From contig CAYLNM010000011.1 in the NCBI GenBank assembly GCA_964385045.1, positions 1 to 55,036 on the forward strand: 55,036 bases of DNA. The letters run 5' to 3'. This DNA is from CAYLNM01 sp964385045. GTDB lineage: Bacteria > Planctomycetota > Phycisphaerae > Phycisphaerales > SM1A02. This document shows, one piece after another, positions 7,209 to 14,514 of this stretch. Position 1 is the first letter of the stretch. Every line of letters starts with the position of its first letter. A program made the translations under genes and the position numbers. The notes under the pieces were generated by a model. The model saw only the letters and a program-made list of their open reading frames with translations. It ran no database searches and was not told the origin of the DNA.

Positions 7209-9137
7209 ATGCACGTCCCGCTCCGCCTCCGGCTCCTCGCCACGATCGGCCTCCCGGTCCTCGCGGCCTGCGTGGTGATCCTGGGGGCCTCCTTCGTCCG
7301 GCTCGCGGCGAGCGAGCGCGACTCCACCTTCGACCAGCTCGCGGTCGAGGCCACGGTGGTCGCCGAGCGGTACGACGCCGCCTTCCGCCGGGCCGCCACC
7401 GCGGCCGAGGGCAACGCGCGGGCGATCGAGGCCGACCCCTTCATGCCCGAGGACCGCATCGAGCGGCTGCTCGCCGCGACGCTGGAGGACCTGCCCGGGG
7501 CGTTCGGCGCGGTGATGGCCTTCGAGCCGGGGGCGTACCGCCCGGGCGGCGGCCTGTTCGCCCCCTACGCGGCTCGCGAGCCGGACGGCGGCGTCCGGCA
7601 CATGAACATCGACGAGCGCGTGTACGACTGGTACCGCGACGAGTCCTGGACCTGGTGGCACGAGCCGAAGGACCGCGGGGCCGGCACCTGGACCGGCCCG
7701 TACTTCGACGAGGGGGCCGGCGACGTCACGATGATCACCTACGGCGAGCCGTTCGCCGGGCCCGACGGCTCGTTCCGGGGCGTGACCACCGTCGATATCG
7801 CCCTCGAGACGCTCGCCACCCGGCTCGCCGACGCCATCGTGGGCGACCGCGACTTCGTCATCGCCGACCGCGACGGCCGCCTCATGGCCAGTCGCCGGTC
7901 GGACGAGCTGCTCGGGACGTCGCTGGTCGCCCTGGCCGAGATCGAGGGCTGGGCCGACCTGCGGTCGCTGGTCGAGGCCATGGTGGCGGGGCGCACCGGC
8001 ACCGCCCGGGTGACGCTGCCCGACGTTCCCGGCCGCCAGCTCGTGGCCCACGCCCCCATCGGCGCGACCGGCTGGTCGCTCGCCTTCCGCGTGCCGGAGG
8101 CCGAGGCCCTCGCGCCGGTGCGCCGGCACGCGCTGCTGCTGTCGGCCGGCCTGGCCCTGACTCTCGTGGTGGTGCTCGCGGTGGTGTGGTTCATGGGCGG
8201 CCGGCTCGTGCGTCCGGTCACCCGCCTCCGCGACGGCGTGGCGGCGGTGGCGGCGGGCGACCTCGACGCCCGCGTCGAGGGCGTCGAGCGGCGGGACGAG
8301 GTCGGCGAGCTGGCCCACGGGTTCAACCACATGACCGACACGCTCGCGCGGACGCTCGAGCGGCTCTCCACCGAGCAGGCCGACCGCGCCCGCATCGAGC
8401 GCGATCTCGACCTCGCCCGCGAGATCCAGCGGGGACTGCTGCCGCGGCGCGGGCTCGATCTGCCCGGCTTCACCGTCGCGGGCTGGAACCGGCCCGCGGA
8501 CAAGACCGGCGGCGACTACTACGACTGGCTGCCGCTGCCGGGCGACCGGGCGATCGTCACCCTCGCCGACGTGACCGGACACGGAATCGGCCCGGCCCTC
8601 ATCGTGGCCGCGTGCCGGGCGTACATGCGGGCCTCGGCCGGGGCGAGCGTCGGGGACGGGGGCAACGAGCTCGTCGAGACGCTCGGGCGGGTGAACCACC
8701 TGCTGGCTCAGGACGTGGGCGAAGGGCGGTTCGTGACCGCGGCGGTCGTGGTGATCGACGCCGCGGCCCGGCGACTGGAGCTGCTGTCGGCGGGGCAGGC
8801 GCCGGTGCTGTTCGTGCCCGGCGACGGCGGGCCGGTCGAGCAGTGGTCGGCCGACACCGTTCCGCTCGGCGTGGTCGAGCCGCTGCCCTGCGACGGTCCG
8901 CGGCGGATTCCGATGGCCCCCGGCGACCAGCTGATCCTGCTGACCGACGGCTTCTTCGAGTGGGCGAATCCGCGGCGCGAGCTCTTCGGCCTCGAGCGGC
9001 TGGTCGATTCGATCGCGCGGCATCGTGGGCTCGAGCCCGCCGAGCAGATCCGCGTGCTGCACGAGGACGTCCTCGCCTTCGCCGAGGGAACCCCGCAGTC
9101 CGACGACCTGACCGCGGTGGTGATCCGGCGGGACTGA
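7209..9137 (+). CDS. Membrane sensor PP2C-type phosphatase: Cache, HAMP, SpoIIE domains
   Basis: A 642-residue membrane protein. TM1 is near residues 8-30. An extracytoplasmic double-Cache-like sensor (about 35-295) contains the WYRDES..WWHEPKD..GTWTGPYFDE..VTMITY pattern typical of dCache domains. TM2 lies near 305-330, then comes a HAMP linker (RLVRPVTRLRDGVAAVAAGDLDARV) and a short coiled coil. The C-terminal SpoIIE/PP2C domain has the metal-binding motifs GGDYYDW, DVTGHGIGPAL, LTDGFFE and QSDDLTAVV. Family members dephosphorylate anti-anti-sigma factors of the STAS type. No partner switch gene lies beside it, so its target is presumably elsewhere. The gene is monocistronic and converges on the MFS gene. 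Confidence 0.88.
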   Translation: MHVPLRLRLLATIGLPVLAACVVILGASFVRLAASERDSTFDQLAVEATVVAERYDAAFRRAATAAEGNARAIEADPFMPEDRIERLLAATLEDLPGAFGAVMAFEPGAYRPGGGLFAPYAAREPDGGVRHMNIDERVYDWYRDESWTWWHEPKDRGAGTWTGPYFDEGAGDVTMITYGEPFAGPDGSFRGVTTVDIALETLATRLADAIVGDRDFVIADRDGRLMASRRSDELLGTSLVALAEIEGWADLRSLVEAMVAGRTGTARVTLPDVPGRQLVAHAPIGATGWSLAFRVPEAEALAPVRRHALLLSAGLALTLVVVLAVVWFMGGRLVRPVTRLRDGVAAVAAGDLDARVEGVERRDEVGELAHGFNHMTDTLARTLERLSTEQADRARIERDLDLAREIQRGLLPRRGLDLPGFTVAGWNRPADKTGGDYYDWLPLPGDRAIVTLADVTGHGIGPALIVAACRAYMRASAGASVGDGGNELVETLGRVNHLLAQDVGEGRFVTAAVVVIDAAARRLELLSAGQAPVLFVPGDGGPVEQWSADTVPLGVVEPLPCDGPRRIPMAPGDQLILLTDGFFEWANPRRELFGLERLVDSIARHRGLEPAEQIRVLHEDVLAFAEGTPQSDDLTAVVIRRD

Positions 9138-9182
9138 GCCTCCGACCGCGGGCGAGCCGCGCGGCGGGGCCGGGGTGACGCC

Positions 9183-10562
9183 TCAAGCGGGCGAGGACGG
9201 GGGCGGGGGCGGCGGCGACGGTGCGGGCGGCGGCGGGGACGGCGGGGCGGTGCCCACCGGCCGCCACCGCAGCGCAAGCCACGCGACGCCGGCGGCGACG
9301 GTCGCGGCGGCGGCGGACCACGCGAGCATCGGGGTGGGGGCGACGCCACGGTCGATCATCCATCCCGCCGCGAACGGCGAGGTCGCGGTCCCGATCACCG
9401 ACGCGCTGGTGGCGAGCGCCCGGATCGAGCCGAGGTGCCGCACGCCGTAGAGCTCGGCCCACGACGCGCCGACCACCGGCCCGGCGAGGCCGATGGTCAG
9501 TCCGATGAGGGCCATGAAGAGGAACGGGGCGACGGGCGCGGTCACGCCGGCGAGGACGGCGAGGCCCGCCGCCATCGGCAGGGCCACGAACGGCAGGAGC
9601 CGCGTCGCCCCCACCCGGTCGAGCAGCGGCCCGCCGAGGAGCCCGGCCGGCAGCTGCGTCGCGCTGAAGACGACGAAGGCGGCGGCGAAGAGCTCCAGCT
9701 CCCACCCCCGCTGCTCGACGAGCCACACCTGGTGGAAGAAGACGCCGGTGATGATCGTGCCCGGGGCGAGGATCGCGGGCAGGATCAGGAGGAACCGCGG
9801 ATCGCGGAGGACGGCCCGGCGGGTCCAGTCGGGGCGGACCGTGGAGCGGGGTGCCGGCTCGGGCTGGGGACCGGGCGCGGGGCCGAGGTGGAGGTCGGTC
9901 CCGGGCCGCGTCGTCGCGGTCACCGTCGGCGCCGCGCCCGGCGCCGACGCCCCCGCGAGCCCGGGGCGCAGTCGTTCGGGCGCGGTGCCGCGCAGCAGCC
10001 AGCTCGCGAGGGGCAGCACGAGCAGGAGGATCACGCCCGCGACGATCGCCCACAGCGGGCGCCACCCGAGCGACTGCAGGACCAGCACCGCGGTGAACGG
10101 CAGCAGCGCTTCGCCGGCCGCGTAGCCGAGGCCGGCGAGGCTGAGGGCGAGGCCGCGGCGGCGGTCGTAGGTCCGGGCCATCGCGGTGGCCGAGACGTGC
10201 CCGCACAGCCCCTGCCCGCACAGCCGGAGGGCGAAGAGCCCGAGCCCGAGCACGATCACCGCGGGGGCGGAGGCGATCACCCCTGCCGCCAGTCCCAGGC
10301 CGCCGAGGACCAGGGCGACCACCCACCGCAGGTCGACGGCGTCGACGATCCGCCCGGCCTGCACGATGACGAGTCCGCTCGCCAGCGTCGCCAGCGAGTA
10401 CACGAGCCCGAACTCGCCGTCGGTGAGCTCGAAGCGCTCGCGCAGCGGCCGGCTCGACAGCGAGACGAAGAAGGTCTGGCCGAAGGACGAGACGAGGGTG
10501 AGCAGGAAGCCGAACGCGAGGAAGCGGCGCTCGCGGCGGACGAAGGCGAGGGTGGCGTGCAC
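9183..10562 (-). CDS. MFS transporter
   Basis: A protein of about 459 residues with about 12 hydrophobic segments. A cytoplasmic loop near the middle is rich in Pro/Ala/Thr, and the C-terminus is a poly-Pro/Ser tail. Cytoplasmic loop motif QAGRIVDAVDLRW after TM2 and YDRRRGLALSLAGLGYAAGEA after TM4 are typical of MFS monocarboxylate/nitrate-like or drug-like carriers, but the substrate cannot be assigned. The longest frame opens at a TTG at 10583. I prefer the GTG at 10562 because a TACCGT box ends exactly 6 nt before it, the leaderless spacing seen elsewhere here. The last residues lie 45 nt from the convergent phosphatase gene. Confidence 0.8.
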   Translation of the reverse strand: MHATLAFVRRERRFLAFGFLLTLVSSFGQTFFVSLSSRPLRERFELTDGEFGLVYSLATLASGLVIVQAGRIVDAVDLRWVVALVLGGLGLAAGVIASAPAVIVLGLGLFALRLCGQGLCGHVSATAMARTYDRRRGLALSLAGLGYAAGEALLPFTAVLVLQSLGWRPLWAIVAGVILLLVLPLASWLLRGTAPERLRPGLAGASAPGAAPTVTATTRPGTDLHLGPAPGPQPEPAPRSTVRPDWTRRAVLRDPRFLLILPAILAPGTIITGVFFHQVWLVEQRGWELELFAAAFVVFSATQLPAGLLGGPLLDRVGATRLLPFVALPMAAGLAVLAGVTAPVAPFLFMALIGLTIGLAGPVVGASWAELYGVRHLGSIRALATSASVIGTATSPFAAGWMIDRGVAPTPMLAWSAAAATVAAGVAWLALRWRPVGTAPPSPPPPAPSPPPPPPSSPA

Positions 10563-10568
10563 GCGGGC

Positions 10569-10574
10569 ACGGTA
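10569..10574 (-). promoter_or_regulatory. TANNNT -10 box deciding the MFS start
   Basis: TACCGT on the minus strand with a 6-nt gap to GTG 10562-10560. If the TTG at 10583 were the start, the box would lie inside the coding region. Confidence 0.5.
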
Positions 10575-10612
10575 CCGATCCAACGCCGCGGCCGGGCGCG
10601 GGGAGGGCCCGC

Positions 10613-10637
10613 GGCGGGCTCCGGCGCGGAGCCCGCC
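10613..10637 (-). terminator. Hairpin terminator of the CIA30-fasciclin gene
   Basis: GGCGGGCTCC and GGAGCCCGCC form a perfect 10-bp stem around GGCGC, 79 nt past the stop at 10716 and just upstream of the MFS promoter. No T-run follows, as is common in very GC-rich genomes. Confidence 0.5.
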
Positions 10638-10715
10638 CGCGCCGTCGACTGGGAGCCGACCGGCGGGCCGGGCTCCGGCGCGGGACCGCGCGGCTCGATC
10701 AGCCGCCCGCCGCGA

Positions 10716-12635
10716 TCAGACGTCCCCGAGCCGCATCGCCAGCCGGCGGTACAGCTCGTCCATCGCCCCGCGGAGGATCCACGACCGCTCGCGGGCGTCG
10801 GTCTCGGCCGCCGCGTCGCGGAGGCCGCGCCGAAGCACCGCTCGCTCGGGCCCGCCCAGCCGCGGCCCGGCGAGGGCGACGATCGACTCGAGCGCCACCG
10901 CGTAGGTCGCGGCGCACGCGTCGGGGTTGCCGTCGTTGAAGAGCGGGGCGCCGATCTCGACCGCCCGCTCGAGGATGCCGAGCGTGCGGACGAAGAGCTC
11001 GCGGTCGGCGAGGGCGGGGCGGCTCCCCTCGTCGCCGGCGGCCCCCTCGTCGCTCGCGACGCCGCTCAGCGACGGGGGCAGCATCACCGCGTCGACGAGG
11101 TGCACGATGCCGTTGGCGGCCTCGATGTCGGCCATCACGACGCTCGCCCCGCCGACCCGCAGCCGGCCGCCCTCGAGGCGCACGTCGACCGGCTCGCCCG
11201 AGAGGGTGCGGGCGGACTCGAGGCCGGCGAGGTCGGCCAGCCGCACGCGGCCGGGCACGACGTGGAAGCCGAGGACGGTCACCAGCTCGCGTCGCCCGGA
11301 CGGCGCGGTCAGCGTCTCGACGAGGTCGGCCGGCAGGGCGTCGAAGGCCGCGTTCACCGGGGCGATCACGGTCCACGGCCCGTCGTTGGCGGGACCGAGC
11401 GACTCGGCGAGGCCCGCTCCCTCGACGAGGGCGGCCAGGGTGGAGAGCCGGTCCTCGGCCGCCGCGAGCTCCACCACGGTGCGGAGCTCGGGCACGAGGA
11501 CGCGATCGATCACGTGCACCAGGCCGCCGTCGAAGGCGACGTCGGTGGCGACGACGCGGGCCCCGCCGATGCGGAGGGACGGACCCGTCTCGATCGTCAG
11601 CCGCTGCCCGGCGAGGCTCTCGGCCGCGGGGAGCGTGAAGGCGGTGGCGGCGGGCACGCGGCCGGGCACCACGTGGTGGGCGAGGATGCGGCGAAGGTCG
11701 CGGCGGCCCTCGGGCGACGTGAGCCGGGCGACCGCCTCCTCGGGCAGCTCGGCGAACGCGTCGTCGGTGGGGGCGAGCACCGTGAAGGGGGAATCCGGCA
11801 GGATCTCGGTCAGCTCGGCGGCCGCGACGAGCTCGAGCAGCGTGTCGAGGCCCGCCGACCGGGCGACCTCGACGAGGCCCGGGGCGTCATCGGCCGCGGC
11901 GACGCGGCGGGCGCCGGCGCCGGCCGGCTGGTCCCCGTCCGCCTCTCCGTCGGCCGCTTCGTCGCGCCGGGCGAGCGAGGCCGATGCCGGCTCGTCCGCG
12001 CGGTAGGCCCGGATCGCGTCGAGCTCGATCGTGAAGGCCCCCGGCTGCTTGTCCGACAGCGTCAGGCCGATCGACTCGACGAGCTCGGGCCGGAGCGACC
12101 CGTCGACCGGCACCCGGCGGCCGAACGACTGGAGGATGAAGTCGTCGAAGGGCAGCCGCACGGTCGTCCAGGCACCGTCGCGGGTGGCGAAGCTGGTCTG
12201 CCAGCCGGTGGCCATCATCCGGACGTCGGCGGTGCGGACGTCGAAGTTCCAGGTCCGGCCGTCGCCCTTGACCCGCAGCTCGATGCCGTCCGCCTCGGCG
12301 AACCCCTCGCGGGGGACCGAGGTGCGGATCTGCGAGAAGCCGCCGTTGTTCTCGAGCCGCAGCCGGCCCGAGAAGCCGACCACGCCGTCGTCGGGCACCG
12401 ACAGGCGCCCGCTGGAGAGGCCGCCCATCACGCCGTCGAGGACGACCTGCCAGCCGCGGTGGCCGCGGTCGAAGTCGGTGGCCCAGAGGGCGTCGGCGTC
12501 CGTCGCCGCACTGGCGGTCACGGAGCCGAGCCGGGAGGCGGATGCCGCGGTCGCCGCCAGGGGGGCGGCCGCGAGGGCGAGGCAGCCGGCCGCGAGGGCG
12601 GTCGACGCGAGGGTGACGGTGGGGCGGCGGCGCAT
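10716..12635 (-). CDS. Exported CIA30-like plus two-fasciclin-domain protein
   Basis: A 639-residue protein. The signal peptide (TVTLASTALAAGCLALAAAPLAATA) is followed by a CIA30-like jelly-roll (about 40-200: WQVVLDGVMGGLSSG, GFSGRLRLENNGGFSQIRT, WTTVRLPFDDF). Two FAS1 domains follow, each with an H-box-like motif (ILAHHVVPGRV, VLGFHVVPGRV), a TVLAPTDDAFAELP / TVIAPVNAAFDALP motif and the terminal GGLVHVIDRVLVP / NGIVHLVDAVMLP. A C-terminal helical region of about 130 residues resembles sequences often attached to CIA30 domains. FAS1 proteins usually mediate adhesion; CIA30 domains are known from complex I assembly and oxidoreductase-like proteins. Start choice: AGGAGG lies 6 nt before ATG 12635 but directly abuts the upstream ATG 12641, so 12635 is the better start. 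Confidence 0.82.
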   Translation of the reverse strand: MRRRPTVTLASTALAAGCLALAAAPLAATAASASRLGSVTASAATDADALWATDFDRGHRGWQVVLDGVMGGLSSGRLSVPDDGVVGFSGRLRLENNGGFSQIRTSVPREGFAEADGIELRVKGDGRTWNFDVRTADVRMMATGWQTSFATRDGAWTTVRLPFDDFILQSFGRRVPVDGSLRPELVESIGLTLSDKQPGAFTIELDAIRAYRADEPASASLARRDEAADGEADGDQPAGAGARRVAAADDAPGLVEVARSAGLDTLLELVAAAELTEILPDSPFTVLAPTDDAFAELPEEAVARLTSPEGRRDLRRILAHHVVPGRVPAATAFTLPAAESLAGQRLTIETGPSLRIGGARVVATDVAFDGGLVHVIDRVLVPELRTVVELAAAEDRLSTLAALVEGAGLAESLGPANDGPWTVIAPVNAAFDALPADLVETLTAPSGRRELVTVLGFHVVPGRVRLADLAGLESARTLSGEPVDVRLEGGRLRVGGASVVMADIEAANGIVHLVDAVMLPPSLSGVASDEGAAGDEGSRPALADRELFVRTLGILERAVEIGAPLFNDGNPDACAATYAVALESIVALAGPRLGGPERAVLRRGLRDAAAETDARERSWILRGAMDELYRRLAMRLGDV

Positions 12636-12997
12636 GGACATCCTCCTGTCCCGAGTACGGGTGACATCGACCGAATCGGGGCTCGATGCGAGGCGGATGC
12701 AGCGCGGCGGGCGGCCGGTCGCCGGGCGTGCGATCCGGCGGCGGGGAAGGGCGGCCGGCCGCCGGTCGGCCGCCCGTCGCGCCGGCCGCGGCGCGACCTG
12801 GAGCCGTCCGAGCACCCCCTCCCGCGGACGTCGCTCCGGCCGGCCCGCCGCGATCGGCCCTTCCTCGAACGAGGGGAAATCCTGATGCGAATCGCGGAGG
12901 CTTGGAGTTGACCGGCGCCGACGGTGTGGGGGTATCGTCGCGTTGACCGCGACTCCGACGGCATTCCCCGGAAGATCAACGCGGCCGGACGGACGCT
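12636..12997. other. Intergenic region between divergent genes
   Basis: 362 bp of GC-rich sequence with no convincing ORF. It contains the Shine-Dalgarno of the fasciclin gene, a perfect short palindrome CCTCGAACGAGG (12863-12874) that could be an operator, and a promoter for the small membrane protein. Confidence 0.5.
12908..12938 (+). promoter_or_regulatory. Promoter: TTGACC, 19 nt, TATCGT
   Basis: A recognisable -35 (TTGACC, 12908-12913) and -10 (TATCGT, 12933-12938) lie about 60 nt upstream of the small membrane protein start. The spacing is 19 nt. This is the only sigma70-like pair with both boxes readily visible in the window. Confidence 0.45.
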
Positions 12998-13000
12998 GTG

Positions 13001-13450
13001 ATGCGCACGACCGACCCTACAGCCGATGCCCCCGGCCCAACGGCGGGAACCGGCCTCCTTCGGGTGGTCATGGCGTCCATCGCCGCCTCGCTCGTGGCCG
13101 CGGTCGTCGTCGTCCTCATCATGCTCGGACTCGAGGATGCGTTCCGGCGCGGCGCGACCGCGTCGGGGCTGAATCCCAACGGCGGCGCCCCTGGCGTGCT
13201 CGTCCTCGGCCCGCCCGCGCTCGCCGCCTGGCTGGTGGCCCGCGGCCTCGTGCGCCGCAGCATGCTTCCACGACTCGACGTGGCGTCGGTCGCGGTCGTC
13301 GCCGGCGCCGGGGTGCAGGTCGCCGTCATGCTCATGCTCGGACGCACCATGCTCGGCGCCGACTTCCCGCCGCTCGAGCCCTTCGCCAGCGGCGCCGCCT
13401 TCGCGTGGGGCGTGCCCCTCGCGGTGACCGCGGTGCTGGCCGGGCTCTGA
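13001..13450 (+). CDS. Small membrane protein of unknown function
   Basis: A 149-residue protein (or 150 from the adjoining GTG at 12998) with about four predicted transmembrane segments: MASIAASLVAAVVVVLIML, VLVLGPPALAAWLVARGLV, VASVAVVAGAGVQVAVMLML and AFAWGVPLAVTAVLAGL. No family is recognised. It is bounded by its own promoter and a strong terminator, so it is a separate unit just upstream of the rhodopsin operon. A light-related role would be speculation. Confidence 0.6.
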   Translation: MRTTDPTADAPGPTAGTGLLRVVMASIAASLVAAVVVVLIMLGLEDAFRRGATASGLNPNGGAPGVLVLGPPALAAWLVARGLVRRSMLPRLDVASVAVVAGAGVQVAVMLMLGRTMLGADFPPLEPFASGAAFAWGVPLAVTAVLAGL

Positions 13451-13455
13451 CTCCC

Positions 13456-13480
13456 CGGGGTCCGCACGGTGCGGACCCCG
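13456..13480 (+). terminator. Strong hairpin terminator before the rhodopsin operon
   Basis: CGGGGTCCGCAC and GTGCGGACCCCG are perfect inverted repeats of 12 bp separated by one base, 5 nt after the stop of the small membrane protein. It insulates the rhodopsin operon from upstream transcription. Confidence 0.7.
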
Positions 13481-13690
13481 CGTTCTCGCCTCCGGACGCT
13501 CGACGTCCCTCCGCCGTCGCGATGCCGCCCCCAGCGTGCCCAGCGACGGCCTTCCTGGAGACCTGCGTGAACGATTTGGGTGTTTTTCCCCGGACGGTCC
13601 GCGGTCGACCCGCCACGGACGTCCTTCTCCCCGGCCGCGGGGCGCCGTGCCCACCGGTCGTCCCCTTCTCCCGATGGAGCCCAGCCCGAG
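13481..13690 (+). promoter_or_regulatory. Rhodopsin operon leader region
   Basis: 210 bp between the terminator and the rhodopsin ATG must contain the operon promoter. No clean TANNNT box is visible. An unusually AT-rich patch, GTGAACGATTTGGGTGTTTTT (about 13566-13586), stands out against the GC-rich background and is the best candidate, possibly for an alternative sigma factor. A GGAG 11 nt upstream of the ATG is a weak Shine-Dalgarno. Confidence 0.35.
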
Positions 13691-14509
13691 ATGCCTGACC
13701 TCTCAGTGTTCGGTTACAACGTCGTCTACAACCTTCTGTCGCTCACGGTCGCGACGATGGCGGCGGCAACGGTGTTCTTCTTCATCAGCCCGCGGGTGAA
13801 CCCGAAGTATCGCCCGGCCATGATCGTCACCGGCCTGGTGACCTTCATCGCGTTCTACCACTACTGGCAGATCCGCGACTCGTTCGGCATGGCCTACACG
13901 CTCAACGCGGCGACCGACATGTACACGCCGGTCGAGGGCAAGCCCTTCAACGACTTCTACCGCTACGCCGACTGGCTGCTCACCGTGCCGCTGCTGATGG
14001 TCGAGCTCATCGCGGTGATGGCCCTCGCTCGCGACGAGGCCAAGAAGTACCTCACGATCCTGATCCCGGCGGTCATCCTGATGATCGTGCTCGGCTACCC
14101 GGGCGAGGCCGCGATCGCCACCGGCGGCAGCGCGGCCGCGATCTGGGGCTGGTTCATCGCCTCGATGATCCCGTTCCTCGTGATCCTGGGCGTGCTGTTC
14201 ACCAAGCTGTCGGACGCGATCGCGAAGCAGCCGCAGGAGGTGCAGCCGCTGATCAACCTCGCCCGCGTGGTGGTGCTGATCACCTGGTCGTTCTATCCGA
14301 TCGCGTACGTCATCGGCGCGCTCGGGACCGGCGGCGACGACGCGACGCGGTCGGCCGGCAGCGTGGTCGGCCTGCAGGTCGGCTACACGATCGCCGACAT
14401 CACCGCGAAGGCCGGCTTCGGCGTGATCATCTACATGATCGCCCGCCGCAAGTCGGAGATCGAGGGTCTCATCGAGCCCGGTTCGGCGGCGACGCCGGCG
14501 ACGGCCTGA
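13691..14509 (+). CDS. Xanthorhodopsin-like light-driven proton pump
   Basis: A 272-residue seven-helix microbial rhodopsin. Helix C reads RYADWLLTVPLLMVEL: R91, proton acceptor D94, T98 and cytoplasmic donor E105, the DTE triad of outward proton pumps. Leu102 occupies the spectral tuning position (Leu in green, Gln in blue proteorhodopsins), so green absorption is predicted. His57 in helix B (FYHYW) matches the His that pairs with the acceptor in this family. Helix G (YTIADITAKAGFG) has D236 and the retinal Schiff-base Lys240. LGYPGE after helix D and the TKLSDAIAKQ loop resemble Salinibacter xanthorhodopsin. WGWF (152-155) lies near the carotenoid-antenna fenestration region. It is the first gene of the operon that also makes retinal. 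It would pump protons across the inner membrane in light. Confidence 0.95.
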   Translation: MPDLSVFGYNVVYNLLSLTVATMAAATVFFFISPRVNPKYRPAMIVTGLVTFIAFYHYWQIRDSFGMAYTLNAATDMYTPVEGKPFNDFYRYADWLLTVPLLMVELIAVMALARDEAKKYLTILIPAVILMIVLGYPGEAAIATGGSAAAIWGWFIASMIPFLVILGVLFTKLSDAIAKQPQEVQPLINLARVVVLITWSFYPIAYVIGALGTGGDDATRSAGSVVGLQVGYTIADITAKAGFGVIIYMIARRKSEIEGLIEPGSAATPATA

Positions 14510-14514
14510 CGCCC

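Noticed and set aside
10563..10583. TTG at 10583 as the MFS start
   Set aside because: A -10-like box lies inside this extension with exact leaderless spacing to GTG 10562.
12636..12641. ATG at 12641 as the fasciclin protein start
   Set aside because: AGGAGG abuts it with no spacer, whereas the ATG at 12635 has the ideal 6-nt gap.
9435..12911. Plus-strand open frame of 1158 codons antisense to MFS and fasciclin genes
   Set aside because: Repetitive Arg/Glu/Gly composition with no domains; both genes it covers have clear motifs on the minus strand.
13001..13450. Small membrane protein as part of the rhodopsin operon
   Set aside because: A perfect 12-bp terminator hairpin lies between it and the rhodopsin gene.
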